Source: Pseudomonadota bacterium (GTDB lineage Bacteria > Pseudomonadota > Gammaproteobacteria > Burkholderiales > JABEVD01). From it: a stretch of 64,000 nt of DNA. The translations under genes were made by a program, and so were the position numbers. Positions 18,830 to 29,077 of the stretch are shown piece after piece; position 1 is the first letter of the stretch, and each line of letters starts with the position of its first letter. The stretch lies in the NCBI GenBank assembly GCA_021835845.1, contig JAKBJU010000006.1, forward strand, positions 59,706 through 123,705. Reading direction: 5' to 3'. The notes beneath the pieces were generated by a model. It made no database searches, was not told the DNA's origin, and saw only the letters and a list, made by a program, of their open reading frames with translations.

Positions 18830-20070
18830 ACCGCTTCCTCTACACCCTGCTGCTCTACGCCATGCTCCCTTTCGCATTGGGGAGACTGCTGCTGCGGGGA
18901 AGAAAGCAGCGAGCCTATCTCTCCCACGTCCAGGAACGTTTCGGCTTCTACGATCCGAAGCCTCCCGGCAGAATCATCTGGCTGCATGCTGTATCCGTTG
19001 GGGAGACGAGGGCCGCAGCTCCGCTCATCGACAAGCTGATCGAATCCAACCCCGATTGCAGCATCCTGATCACCCACATGACTCCGACGGGGCGCGAAAC
19101 CGGCGAGAAGCTCTTCGGGGGGCGGGCATTGATCCGCTACCTGCCTTACGATTATCCTTTTGCAATGCGGCGCTTTCTGAACCATTTCAGGCCCTCGGTC
19201 GGCCTTTTGATGGAAACCGAGCTCTGGTTCAACCTGATCCATTTGTGCAGGGTAAGCGGCATTCCCCTGTTCCTCGTCAATGCGAGGCTTTCCGAGAAGT
19301 CGCTGCAGCGCTACCTGAAATTCGAGAATCTGGCGCGCCGCAGCCTGGCCGAGCTTGCCGGAATCGCCGCCCAGACGAAGGCAGACGCAGAAAGGCTGGC
19401 AATGCTTGGCGCAAAAGACATGGCGATATGCGGCAACCTGAAATTCGATGTGCATCCGCCTCGGGAAATTCCCGACTTCCGGAAACTTCTCGACGAGCGG
19501 CCGGTTTTCCTCGCCGCGAGCACCCGGGAAGGCGAGGAGGAATTGATACTGGATGCATTCGAAAGAAACGAGGGAATCCTGATAATCCTCGTTCCGCGTC
19601 ATCCGCAGCGCTTTACCGAAGTCGAGAACCTGCTGAAGGCCAAAAGAATTTCCTACGTGAAAAGAAGCGAAAACAGGCAGATCAACTCCCGGACACGGGT
19701 CTTTCTCGGAGACAGCATGGGAGAGATGTTCGCGTATTACGCCTCGTCCGACTGCGCCTACGTAGGGGGGTCCCTGCTGCCTCTGGGGGGGCAGAACCTG
19801 ATCGAGGCGGCATCTCTCGGGAAGCCGGTTCTGCTCGGCCCGCACACCTTCAATTTCGAGGAGGCCTCGAAACTGGCGCTGGAAGCCGGTGCCGCAATCA
19901 GGGTCGAAAATGCGGATCAGCTCGCAAGCGAAGCCGCCGCGCTGCTCGGAAATCCGGAGAGGCTTTCGGCAATGGGAAAGGCCGGGCTCGAATTCGCCGA
20001 GCAAAACCGGGGCGCTGCGCAGAAAATCCTGGAACTGATCGAATCCAGCAGAGCCACCGGAAAGTCCTGA
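18826..20070 (+). CDS. waaA: 3-deoxy-D-manno-octulosonic acid transferase
   Basis: IWLHAVSVGETRAAAPLIDKLIE; GLLMETELWFNLI; GGSLLPLGGQNLIEAASLGKPVLLGPHTFNF. Confidence 0.95.
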   Translation: MNRFLYTLLLYAMLPFALGRLLLRGRKQRAYLSHVQERFGFYDPKPPGRIIWLHAVSVGETRAAAPLIDKLIESNPDCSILITHMTPTGRETGEKLFGGRALIRYLPYDYPFAMRRFLNHFRPSVGLLMETELWFNLIHLCRVSGIPLFLVNARLSEKSLQRYLKFENLARRSLAELAGIAAQTKADAERLAMLGAKDMAICGNLKFDVHPPREIPDFRKLLDERPVFLAASTREGEEELILDAFERNEGILIILVPRHPQRFTEVENLLKAKRISYVKRSENRQINSRTRVFLGDSMGEMFAYYASSDCAYVGGSLLPLGGQNLIEAASLGKPVLLGPHTFNFEEASKLALEAGAAIRVENADQLASEAAALLGNPERLSAMGKAGLEFAEQNRGAAQKILELIESSRATGKS

Positions 20071-20074
20071 CGCT

Positions 20075-22648
20075 TCAGGCCGCCATGAAGCCGCGTTCCG
20101 CAACGCGACAGGCAATATGCTGCAGCGCTTCTTCCACCTGGTCGATCAGGACGAGGCAAACCTCGCCCTGCTTGAGGTGCGAGAACGCATGATCGATGGC
20201 CAGGAATTCGCCTCGTATTTCGCTGACTCTCCTCGTTCTGGATGCGCCGGCAAGCCCTTCCCGGAGCAACTTCAGCACTTCGCCGTCCTCTCGCCCGCGC
20301 TGGCACTTGTCCTGATAGAGCACTACCTCGTCGAAGGCTGCGCCCATAATTTTCGCCTGGTTCCTGATGTCCTCGTCGCGGCGATCGCCGGCTGCGCTGA
20401 TCACGGCCACCCTGCGCCTTGCGGGGATGGCATCCACGGCCTTCACCAGGGCCAGGATCGCATCGGGATTATGACCGTAGTCGGCGATGACCGTGGCGCC
20501 GCGGTAGTCGAACAGATTGAAACGGCCCGGCGTCGTTGCGGGAGCGTTCTCGAACCCGGAAAGCCCGGCCCTGAGAATCTTCCAGTCGATGCCCATCGCC
20601 CAGGCCGCGGCTACCGCAGCCATGGCATTTTCGACCTGGAAGAAAATGGTGCCGTCGCGCGTCAGCGGGACCTCTTGCCACGGAATGAATTCCTCGAATC
20701 CGCCTTCCACGGCATGGATGCCCTTTTCCGTCGAAAAGACCGCGCGCCGTCTTTCGGCGCGATGCGCGGCGATGACCGGGTGATGCGGGTCGCTGCAGAA
20801 ATAGATCACCTGGCCTGGGCAGGAATCGGCCATGGCCGCCACCAGCGGGTCTGCCGCATTCAGCACGGCGGTCCCCCGGGGCGAAACATTTCTCACGATC
20901 ACCTGCTTGACTGCGGCAAGCTCTTCGACGGTGTTGATGTGGGACAAGCCCAGATGATCGCCCATCCCGATATTGGTCACAACTGCGACGTCGCAGCGGT
21001 CGAAAGCCAGCCCTTCGCGCAACACGCCTCCCCTTGCGGTCTCGAGCACGGCCGCATCCACGTCGGGATGGAGGAGAACATTGCGCGCGCTCTTGGGGCC
21101 GCTGCAGTCACCGGTATCGATGCGCCTGCCGTCGATATAGACGCCGTCGGAATTGGTCATGCCGACGCGCAGGCCATTGCTGCCCAGCAGATGCGAAATC
21201 AGGCGCACCGTGGTGGTCTTGCCGTTGGTTCCTGAAACTGCGACCAGCGGAATGCGTCCGGTCTCGCCTTCCGGGAACAAGGCGGAGACGATGGCTTCCC
21301 CCACCGGCCTTCCCTTCCCGAACGAGGGATGGAGATGCATGCGCAGCCCCGGCGCAGCATTGACCTCGACAATGGCGCCCCCCTGTTCTTCCAGCGGGAA
21401 GTGCATGCTGGGGCAAACGATGTCCACGCCGCAAATTTCCAGTCCGACCATCTGGGCAGCTGCGACTGCGCGGGCGGCGATTTCGGGATGAACGTCGTCG
21501 GTCACGTCGGTCGCAGTCCCGCCCGTGGAAAGGTTGGCATTGTTGCGCAGCACGACGCGCTCGCCTTCGCGGGGAATCGAGTCTGCGTCCAGACCGTGGC
21601 GAGCCAACGTGGCAAGCGCGATCTCGTCGAGGCGAATCCGGGTCAGGGAAGTGGCATGGCCGTCGCCCCTCAGGGGATCGCTGTTGATCTTTTCGACGAT
21701 CTGCCGGATGCTGTGCACGCCATCGCCGACGAGATGGGGAGGGTCGCGCCGGGCTGCGGCAACCATGGCATCCCCGACCACCAGAAGGCGGAAATCGCTT
21801 CCGGGCAGATAACGCTCCACCAGAACCTCGTCCCTGACCCGGGAAGCGGCGGCATAGGCGGCCATCACTTCATCCCGGCTGGACACGTTGACGGCTATGC
21901 CCTTCCCCTGGTTGCCGTCGCGGGGCTTGACCACGACAGGGGTGCCTATCTCGCAGGCCGCCGCCCAGGCGTCTTCCGCATCGGAAACAGCCCGTCCTTC
22001 GGGGACCGGCACTCCGGCTGCATCCAGCAGCATCTTGGTAAGTTCCTTGTCTTGCGCGATGGATTCTGCGATGGCGCTGCAGTTGTCCGTTTCCGCAGCC
22101 TGGATGCGGCGCTGGCGGCTGCCCCACCCGAACTGAACCAGGCTGCCTTCGGTGAGCCTGCGGCAGGGAATCCCTCGCTCGACGGCCGCCGAAACGATGG
22201 CGCCGGTGCTGGGACCGAGGCGCACTTCCTCGTCCAGTTCGCGCAGTTCGGCAAGCGCTTCGGCAAGATCGAATGGCGTGTCTTCGAGCGCCGAGCGGCA
22301 AAGATCGGATGCCATGGCGAAGGCCCTGCGTCCGACCGCCTCTTCGCTGTATTCGACCACCACGCGGTAGACACCGGCTTCCATCGTAGGGACGGTGCGG
22401 CTGAAGGTCACCTGACTTCCCACCTGAGCCTGCAGTTCCAGGGCGACAGCCTCCAGAACATGGGCAAGGGTCGCTGTGCCTTCATCGAGTGCGCCCATCG
22501 CAGGGAAACGCTTTCGCAGGCGCGCCTCGAATCCGGGCATGGCCAGAATGGATTCTTCGGAACGAAAACAGGAAACCACGGCCTCGATGGCGGTATGCCT
22601 GCTCCAGAGATTGGGACCCCTCAGAGCCCGAATGCGGGATATGTCCAT
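20075..22648 (-). CDS. cphA: Cyanophycin synthetase
   Basis: ATP-grasp VVKPRDGNQGKGIAVNV; Mur-ligase P-loop VSGTNGKTTTVRLISHLL; C-terminal ADYGHNPDAI. Confidence 0.94.
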   Translation of the reverse strand: MDISRIRALRGPNLWSRHTAIEAVVSCFRSEESILAMPGFEARLRKRFPAMGALDEGTATLAHVLEAVALELQAQVGSQVTFSRTVPTMEAGVYRVVVEYSEEAVGRRAFAMASDLCRSALEDTPFDLAEALAELRELDEEVRLGPSTGAIVSAAVERGIPCRRLTEGSLVQFGWGSRQRRIQAAETDNCSAIAESIAQDKELTKMLLDAAGVPVPEGRAVSDAEDAWAAACEIGTPVVVKPRDGNQGKGIAVNVSSRDEVMAAYAAASRVRDEVLVERYLPGSDFRLLVVGDAMVAAARRDPPHLVGDGVHSIRQIVEKINSDPLRGDGHATSLTRIRLDEIALATLARHGLDADSIPREGERVVLRNNANLSTGGTATDVTDDVHPEIAARAVAAAQMVGLEICGVDIVCPSMHFPLEEQGGAIVEVNAAPGLRMHLHPSFGKGRPVGEAIVSALFPEGETGRIPLVAVSGTNGKTTTVRLISHLLGSNGLRVGMTNSDGVYIDGRRIDTGDCSGPKSARNVLLHPDVDAAVLETARGGVLREGLAFDRCDVAVVTNIGMGDHLGLSHINTVEELAAVKQVIVRNVSPRGTAVLNAADPLVAAMADSCPGQVIYFCSDPHHPVIAAHRAERRRAVFSTEKGIHAVEGGFEEFIPWQEVPLTRDGTIFFQVENAMAAVAAAWAMGIDWKILRAGLSGFENAPATTPGRFNLFDYRGATVIADYGHNPDAILALVKAVDAIPARRRVAVISAAGDRRDEDIRNQAKIMGAAFDEVVLYQDKCQRGREDGEVLKLLREGLAGASRTRRVSEIRGEFLAIDHAFSHLKQGEVCLVLIDQVEEALQHIACRVAERGFMAA

Positions 22649-22657
22649 AATGTTCCT

Positions 22658-24862
22658 TTACGCTCCAGCAGTATCGAAAGATTCAAGCCCCGCGCGGATC
22701 AGTTCCGGCGCAAGATCCAGGGCCCAGGCGGCGGCTATTCCGGCCAGCATGGCAGGTTCGCCATCGGGCAGGGATGCGGCGTCGATGAGCGCGGTTTCCG
22801 CGCCCCCCCGAGCCAGCACGACCTTCCCCTCGCGCAGGGTGACTGCGCGCCCTCCCGCCGATAGATGCGCGGCAAGCGGAGACGCTTCCGGGGAAGGAGA
22901 ATAATAGATCACCTCGCCGTCGCAGAATTTCGCCATGTCCGCCACGCGGGGATCGGCAGCATTGAGCACGGCAGCCCCGGTCGGCAGCACCACGTCGACC
23001 TGGGTGCGCAGCGCACTCGCCATCTGGTCGGCATTCAGGATGTCGAATTCTTCCATGCGGAGTTCCGGTGAAATTTCGGTGACGACGCCGACCTGGCAGC
23101 GGTCATAAGCCAACCCCTCCCCGAGCAGGGTGCGCGGGCCGTTCTCGAATACCGCCGCATCCACGCCCGGGTTGAGCAGCACCTTGCGCATGGAGGACCA
23201 GTCGGTGCGATTTCCGCGCTTCACCCATCTGCGCCCCTGGAAAAGCCCCTCTGAGCAAGCCATGCCGACGCGCCTGCCGTCCAGCTGAAGCAGCCATGCG
23301 ACGAGCCTGGCCAGAAGACCGTTGTCGCCTGTGCCGGCAATGCCCACGACAGGAATTCGCCCGAATTCGCCCTCGGGAAAGAGACTGTCCACGATGGCCC
23401 GCCCTACCGGCTGCGGCTCGCCCTCAGCGGGCTTCAGATGCATCAGGAGGCCGGGGCCGGCGTTGACTTCGACGATGGCGCCATTCTGCTCGGCAAGCGG
23501 CCGAGAAATGTCCGTTGCCAGAAGATCCACCCCGGCGATATCGAGCCCGACTATCCTTGCAGCCAGCGCCGCCATTTCGGCGGTTTCCGGGTGAACCTTG
23601 TCCGTCACGTCGAATGCGACGCTGCCGTTGCGCTGGACCAGGACGCGAACGCCCTGGTCTGGCACGGAGTCCGGCTTCAGGTCCTGCCGCTGCAATTCGA
23701 GTCGAGCGGACGAATCCAGGCGCACGAGATTGAGGGGGTGCTCTTCCGAGCTGCCGCGCAGCGGATTGCTGTTGATCTGGATGTCGATCAGTTCGGCGAT
23801 GCTGTCTCGCCCGTTTCCAGTAACGAAGGTTTCCTCCCCGCGTGCAGCAGCGGCAAGGCGTCCCCCAACGATCAACAGGCGATGCTCGATGCCGGGGACA
23901 AAGCGCTCGACGATGACGCCGCTGCCTTCTTCCCTCGCCACTTCGAAAGCCGCCTCGATCTGCTCGCGCGTTTCGAGATCGATGAAAACACCCCTTCCAT
24001 GGTTGCCGTCGGAAGGCTTGACGACGACGGGCAGACCGATTTCCTCGGCTGCCTCCCATGCCTCTTCCAGCGTTCCGACCAGCCTTCCTTCCGGGACCGG
24101 AACGCCGCAATCGCCGAGCAGCCCCTTGGTGAGAACCTTGTCGCGCGAAATGCTCTCGGCTATGGCTGGCGTGGCGTCGGTTTCTGCGGTCCAGATGCGG
24201 CGCTGTCTGGCGCCGTATCCCAGCTGAACCAGATTGCCATCGTTGAGTCGGATGGCGGGGATATCCCTGTCGTCGGCCGCATCCACGATGCAGGCGGTAC
24301 TGGGGCCCAGGCAGAGCGAATCGGCCATTCGGCGCAAACGACGTCTCGTCGCATCGACATCATAGGGATGGTCATATATGGCGGCCATGACGAGATCGCG
24401 CGCCGAATCCAGGCAGGCTCTCGTGAGCGCTTCGTTGAAAGCGCGCACCACGACCTTGTAAACGCCGCGCCTGGAAGTTTCTCGCGCCTTGCCGAATCCT
24501 CCCGGCATTCCCGCAAGCCCTTGCAACTCGAGGGCGACATGCTCCAGGATATGCCCCGGCCAGGTCCCTTCCTTCAGCCTGCGCAGGAATCCGCCGCGCT
24601 CGCCGTAGCTGCAGCGGTGCTCGACGAGCCCGGGCAGCATGATTGACAGGCGCTCGTAGAATCCCGGGATGGTATCGGAGGGGAAATCCTCGAGCCCGCC
24701 GATGTCTACCCAGGCTTCCAGCACGGGACGGTAAGTCCAGATATTGGGGCCTTTGAGATAGCGCACATCGAGGAATTCGATGCTTCCCGAGACTGCCACC
24801 TGCCTTGTCTTTTCTGCCGCAAGCATGTTTTTTGCCTGAAAAATGAAAAATTGTTCATCCAA
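22658..24862 (-). CDS. Cyanophycin synthetase-like protein CphA' with degenerate, C-terminally truncated Mur-ligase half
   Basis: ATP-grasp VVKPSDGNHGRGVFIDL retained; P-loop position reads AGTGDNGLLARLVAWLL; ends before the Mur-ligase C-terminal lobe. Confidence 0.88.
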   Translation of the reverse strand: MDEQFFIFQAKNMLAAEKTRQVAVSGSIEFLDVRYLKGPNIWTYRPVLEAWVDIGGLEDFPSDTIPGFYERLSIMLPGLVEHRCSYGERGGFLRRLKEGTWPGHILEHVALELQGLAGMPGGFGKARETSRRGVYKVVVRAFNEALTRACLDSARDLVMAAIYDHPYDVDATRRRLRRMADSLCLGPSTACIVDAADDRDIPAIRLNDGNLVQLGYGARQRRIWTAETDATPAIAESISRDKVLTKGLLGDCGVPVPEGRLVGTLEEAWEAAEEIGLPVVVKPSDGNHGRGVFIDLETREQIEAAFEVAREEGSGVIVERFVPGIEHRLLIVGGRLAAAARGEETFVTGNGRDSIAELIDIQINSNPLRGSSEEHPLNLVRLDSSARLELQRQDLKPDSVPDQGVRVLVQRNGSVAFDVTDKVHPETAEMAALAARIVGLDIAGVDLLATDISRPLAEQNGAIVEVNAGPGLLMHLKPAEGEPQPVGRAIVDSLFPEGEFGRIPVVGIAGTGDNGLLARLVAWLLQLDGRRVGMACSEGLFQGRRWVKRGNRTDWSSMRKVLLNPGVDAAVFENGPRTLLGEGLAYDRCQVGVVTEISPELRMEEFDILNADQMASALRTQVDVVLPTGAAVLNAADPRVADMAKFCDGEVIYYSPSPEASPLAAHLSAGGRAVTLREGKVVLARGGAETALIDAASLPDGEPAMLAGIAAAWALDLAPELIRAGLESFDTAGA

Positions 24863-25096
24863 AGCAAGAACCGGACCAAATAAACATATGCAAATTAATC
24901 ATGGTGATAGCGCTTTTTTTTGGGCAAAGCCCGGGGGGGAATGTCGCCGAATTGAGACAGCATTTTGATCAAAAGCCAGAAAAGTCTTTCTATTCATGGA
25001 TCGATACCTGTCTCCAAACGGCGACATCATGCTTGCCGGCAATCTTGGCGTTATACTGCAGCGCATGAAATACTCCATTTCCGGTCGCATCTCCCG

Positions 25097-27325
25097 ATGA
25101 CGTCCCCGCTTCCCGAATTCTGGCAAGCCGAGGCGCAAGCTCAACTCGCGCTTGGCGAAGTTGTGCTCGCCTGGCTGGAAACGGACCTGGATGCGCAGCT
25201 GCGGTTTTCCCGCGGCCTGCTGCTCCTGACTGACCGGCGCCTTCTGGCAAGGGAATCGGGCGGCGCCTGGCGCACCTGGACCTGGCACCCAAACCTGAAG
25301 CTTGAGCGGCGCGACTATGCCGGGGTGGGCCACCTCGAACTCACCGACGAAGCTTCCCTGCTCGCCGCCTGGCGCTATACCCTGGGTCTCGACGAATCCG
25401 CCCGCAGGCTGGCGCAATGCTTCCTGGAGCGCAATGCCGCCAGCTCCGGAGGGCGGGAGCCCGAGCCCTGCGCAGTCGAGAACTGTCCCGGATGCGGCCT
25501 GCCCCTGCCCGCCGGACAAGCGCTTTGCAGCGCCTGCGCCATCGAAGCGAACCGCCCTCCCTCCACCTGGACGCTGCTTCGTCTGTGGCGCTTCGCCCGC
25601 CCCTATCGCAACCAGCTCACTGCCGGATTCCTGCTGACTCTGGCATCGACTGCCGCAACCCTGGTGCCGCCCTATCTCACCATGCCGCTGATGGACGATG
25701 TGCTGATCCCCTTCCAGAACGGCACGCCGATCGAACCGGGCAGAGTGGAACTCTATCTGGGAGGGCTGCTTGCCGCTGCGCTGGCGGCATGGGCGCTGGG
25801 CTGGGGAAAAACCTACATCCTGGCGCGCGTCTCCGAACGGATAGGCGCCGACCTGCGCATCACCACCTACCAGCACCTCCAGAGCCTTTCGCTCGAATAT
25901 TTCGGCGGCAAGCGCACCGGGGATCTGGTCGCCCGAATCGGCACCGAAACCGACCGGATCAACGTCTTTCTTTCCCTGCACCTGCTGGATTTCGCCACGG
26001 ATTTGCTGATGATAGGGATGACGGCTGCAATCCTGCTTTCCATCAATCCCTGGCTGGCGCTGGTGACCCTGCTGCCCCTTCCCTTCATCATCTGGATGAT
26101 CCACGTCGTGCGCGACAGGCTGCGCCACGGCTTCGAGCAGGCCGACCGCGTATGGTCGGAGATCACCAGCGTGCTGACCGACACCATACCCGGCATCCGC
26201 GTGGTCAAGGCCTTCGCCCAGGAAAAACGGGAAGTACAGCGTTTCAGCGATGCGAATGCGCGCAATCTGGCCGTGAACGACAGAGTGAACACCGTCTGGT
26301 CGCTTTTCGCACCCAGCGTCACATTGCTGACCGAGATCGGACTCCTGGTGGTATGGATATTCGGCATCTGGCAGGTATCGCAAAAAGCGATCACGGTCGG
26401 CGTGCTGGCCGCATTCCTCGCCTACATCAGCCGCTTCTACGGCCGCCTCGATTCGATGAGCCGCATCGTTTCCGTGACGCAGAAGGCCGCGGCCGGAGCC
26501 AAGCGCATTCTGGACATACTCGATCAGGCCTCCAGCGTGCCGGAAGCGGCCAACCCCGTCCATCCCGGACGGATAGAAGGGGCGATTGCAGTAAGGAATG
26601 CCGGTTTCCGCTATGGCAACCGGACGGTATTGAGCGGCATCGATCTTGCCATCGCGCCGGGAGAGATGATCGGGCTGGTGGGACAGAGCGGCTCCGGAAA
26701 AAGCACGCTCGTCAACCTGATCTGCCGCTTCTACGACGTGGCGCAGGGCGCTATCCTGGTCGATGGAACGGACATCCGTTCCTTTCCGATCGGGGAATAC
26801 CGGCGCAACATCGGCCTCGTGCTGCAGGAGCCGTTCCTGTTTTTCGGCACCATAGCCGAGAACATCGCCTATGGGCGGCCCGAAGCGAGCCGCGAAGACA
26901 TCGTCGCTGCTGCGCGGGCGGCGCATGCGCACGAATTCATCCTGCGCCTGCCGCACGGCTACGATTCGCTGGCCGGGGAGCGGGGGCAGGCGCTTTCCGG
27001 GGGAGAGCGCCAGCGCATCTCGATCGCCCGGGCGCTCCTCATCGATCCGCGCATCCTGATCCTGGACGAGGCGACTTCCTCGGTCGACACGGAAACCGAG
27101 CTGGAAATCCAGGCGGCACTGGAAAACCTGGTCAGGGGGCGCACCACCATCGCCATCGCGCACCGGCTCTCCACCTTGCGCCGTGCGGACCGGCTGGTGG
27201 TGATGGAGCGGGGGAAAATCGTCGAGGTCGGGCGCCACGACGATCTCCTCGAGAAGCAGGGCGCCTACTACCGCCTGTATCAGGCGCAGACGAAGCAGCT
27301 GGAAGGGGAGGAGGACCATGCCTGA
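25097..27325 (+). CDS. Cyanophycin metabolism-associated ABC transporter (fused TMD-NBD, zinc-ribbon insert)
   Basis: Start MTSPLPEFWQAEAQ; zinc ribbon CPGCGLPLPAGQALCSACA; ABC TMD; Walker A GQSGSGKST; signature LSGGERQRISIARALL. Confidence 0.9.
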   Translation: MTSPLPEFWQAEAQAQLALGEVVLAWLETDLDAQLRFSRGLLLLTDRRLLARESGGAWRTWTWHPNLKLERRDYAGVGHLELTDEASLLAAWRYTLGLDESARRLAQCFLERNAASSGGREPEPCAVENCPGCGLPLPAGQALCSACAIEANRPPSTWTLLRLWRFARPYRNQLTAGFLLTLASTAATLVPPYLTMPLMDDVLIPFQNGTPIEPGRVELYLGGLLAAALAAWALGWGKTYILARVSERIGADLRITTYQHLQSLSLEYFGGKRTGDLVARIGTETDRINVFLSLHLLDFATDLLMIGMTAAILLSINPWLALVTLLPLPFIIWMIHVVRDRLRHGFEQADRVWSEITSVLTDTIPGIRVVKAFAQEKREVQRFSDANARNLAVNDRVNTVWSLFAPSVTLLTEIGLLVVWIFGIWQVSQKAITVGVLAAFLAYISRFYGRLDSMSRIVSVTQKAAAGAKRILDILDQASSVPEAANPVHPGRIEGAIAVRNAGFRYGNRTVLSGIDLAIAPGEMIGLVGQSGSGKSTLVNLICRFYDVAQGAILVDGTDIRSFPIGEYRRNIGLVLQEPFLFFGTIAENIAYGRPEASREDIVAAARAAHAHEFILRLPHGYDSLAGERGQALSGGERQRISIARALLIDPRILILDEATSSVDTETELEIQAALENLVRGRTTIAIAHRLSTLRRADRLVVMERGKIVEVGRHDDLLEKQGAYYRLYQAQTKQLEGEEDHA

Positions 27326-27779
27326 GTTCGAGCTTGCCCGGAACGCATTCGGGCGACTGGTCCTGAAGAACGACGCAGGCGTTCACGAGGGCGTGGTGCC
27401 GGTCAGGGCCTTCCCCGTCACGGCCCCCGGCGAAGGCGTCGCCCTGGTGAGCGCACAGGGGCGGGAACTCGCCTGGATCGCCTCGCTGGAAGGCTTGCCG
27501 GGTGCGGCGAGAATTCTGCTGGAAGAAGCGCTGCGGGATCGGGAGTTCATGCCAGAAATCCTCCGCTTGGTTTCCGTTTCGGGAAATGCCGCGCCCTGCG
27601 AGTGGAAAGTGAAAACCGATCGGGGAGAAACCGCGTTCACGCTCAAGAGCGAAGACGACATTCGCCGCATTTCTCCTTCCGCCCTGATCCTGACGGACAG
27701 CCATGGCGTGAATTTCCTGATCAAGAATCCTGCAGACCTCGATCGCCACAGCAAAAAACTGCTCGGAAGGTTCCTCTAG
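27318..27779 (+). CDS. DUF1854 family protein (cyanophycin-associated)
   Basis: FELARNAFGRLVLKNDAGVHEGVVPVRAFPVTAPGEGVALVSAQGRELAWI; overlaps the ABC gene end. Confidence 0.88.
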   Translation: MPEFELARNAFGRLVLKNDAGVHEGVVPVRAFPVTAPGEGVALVSAQGRELAWIASLEGLPGAARILLEEALRDREFMPEILRLVSVSGNAAPCEWKVKTDRGETAFTLKSEDDIRRISPSALILTDSHGVNFLIKNPADLDRHSKKLLGRFL

Positions 27780-28996
27780 GACGCTGCGAGAAGCGGATTT
27801 TGCATCGCGGAATAGGGCTCGACGCGGTTGCGCCCCTGCTGCTTGGCGCGGTATAGCGCCTCGTCTGCAGCGGCGAACAACCCGGAATAATCCGTTCCGG
27901 CATGACGTGAATCGGCCACCCCGATGCTGATGGTGCTCTGGAGCAGCTTTTCCCCGAAACGCAGGCTCATCTCAGAATAGCCATGGCGCAGACGCTCCGC
28001 AAGCACTCCGGACTGCTCCTCGCTGGTATTGGGCAGCAGGATGCAGAATTCCTCTCCGCCGTATCGGGCAAAATAGTCTCCCACCCGAATCGTCTCCCGC
28101 ACGAGCGCCGCGAGGCGGCGCAGCACCTCGTCTCCCGCCGCATGACCGAACCTGTCGTTGATCGACTTGAAATGATCCACGTCGATCATCATCACCGTAA
28201 GGATCTCCCCCACCCGCGAGCAGCGCGCCAGCAACCGCTCCGCCTCGTCTCCCAGGCTGCGCCGATTGAAGGCGCCGGTAAGCGCATCGTGCGCGGCAAG
28301 ATGCTGCAATTCGTCGGCAAGGCGGTAATTCAGCATCAATACGAAGCCGAAGCCCAGGCAAAGCTGGGAAATGCTGCTGACAAGAAACGACATCCGGTTG
28401 ACCGGCATCTGGGCATAGAGGGCGTAGTCGTGTTCAGGGGAAAATGCGATCATCAGCACCCTGACAAGATTGTCCAGCGCGAGTACGGCAAAGGATGCGC
28501 CTGTCAGCCAGGCGGCGGTGCGCAGCGGCTGGCTCGCCGGAACCAGCAGCATCCTTGCGCAAACCGCACTGATGAAAGCGAGTACCGTAGAATTGGCAAT
28601 CGCGCGCGCATTGCTGTTGAAATCGATCAGCACGAACCAGATGGTCTGGGTGGTCATCACCCCGACGACCAGCAGCGGAATGCGCCAGTCGGGAGTCTTG
28701 TCCATGAAGGCCTGTATGCCCACATACTGCAAGCCGGCGCCCGCCGCCAGCAGCGCAGTACCCGCCACAAGCCACCAGCCTGCTGTTGTCGGTACCAATT
28801 GCATGATGGAAAAACCAAGGCCGATGCTGATGCAGAAACTTGCCGCTGCCCAGTGCCCGACCCCGCGCACGAACCGCGTATGAAATCCTGCCAGCGCGAG
28901 CAGCCCCGAAAGCATCAGGGAGAGCCCGGCGATCATGACCATCATGGTATGCGGATCAAGCTTCATGGCATTGCCAGCCGTCTGGAATAACGGCAT
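27776..28996 (-). CDS. Membrane-bound GGDEF diguanylate cyclase
   Basis: N-terminal multi-TM segment; DHFKSINDRFGHAAGDEVLRRLA...FARYGGEEFCILLPNT. Confidence 0.92.
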   Translation of the reverse strand: MPLFQTAGNAMKLDPHTMMVMIAGLSLMLSGLLALAGFHTRFVRGVGHWAAASFCISIGLGFSIMQLVPTTAGWWLVAGTALLAAGAGLQYVGIQAFMDKTPDWRIPLLVVGVMTTQTIWFVLIDFNSNARAIANSTVLAFISAVCARMLLVPASQPLRTAAWLTGASFAVLALDNLVRVLMIAFSPEHDYALYAQMPVNRMSFLVSSISQLCLGFGFVLMLNYRLADELQHLAAHDALTGAFNRRSLGDEAERLLARCSRVGEILTVMMIDVDHFKSINDRFGHAAGDEVLRRLAALVRETIRVGDYFARYGGEEFCILLPNTSEEQSGVLAERLRHGYSEMSLRFGEKLLQSTISIGVADSRHAGTDYSGLFAAADEALYRAKQQGRNRVEPYSAMQNPLLAAS

Positions 28997-29022
28997 TTTG
29001 CACCATTATTAAGGCGTTATGG

Positions 29023-29050
29023 AAAAAACCCGCATCGAATGCGGGTTTTT
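29023..29050. terminator. Bidirectional intrinsic terminator, probably the original terminator of the tRNA now at 48.7 kb
   Basis: AAAAAACCCGCATCGAATGCGGGTTTTT, with T-tracts on both strands. Confidence 0.75.
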
Positions 29051-29054
29051 GTAT

Positions 29055-29077
29055 GTGGGATAGGTGCCCTTGAACAA
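29055..29077. repeat. Decayed att site: copy of the tRNA-Met 3' end
   Basis: GTGG-GATAGGTGccCTTGAACaA here versus GTGGtGATAGGTGgaCTTGAACcA at 48641-48664; 20 identities, 3 mismatches, 1 gap by hand. Confidence 0.6.

Noticed and set aside
18421-20115. 564-aa minus-strand ORF
   Set aside because: Mirror frame of waaC/waaA, which carry recognisable motifs.
24899-27319. 806-aa minus-strand ORF opposite the cyanophycin-associated ABC transporter
   Set aside because: Antisense to a clear ABC transporter; translation is low-complexity His/Gln/Gly-rich with no domain. A GC-rich codon-bias artefact.
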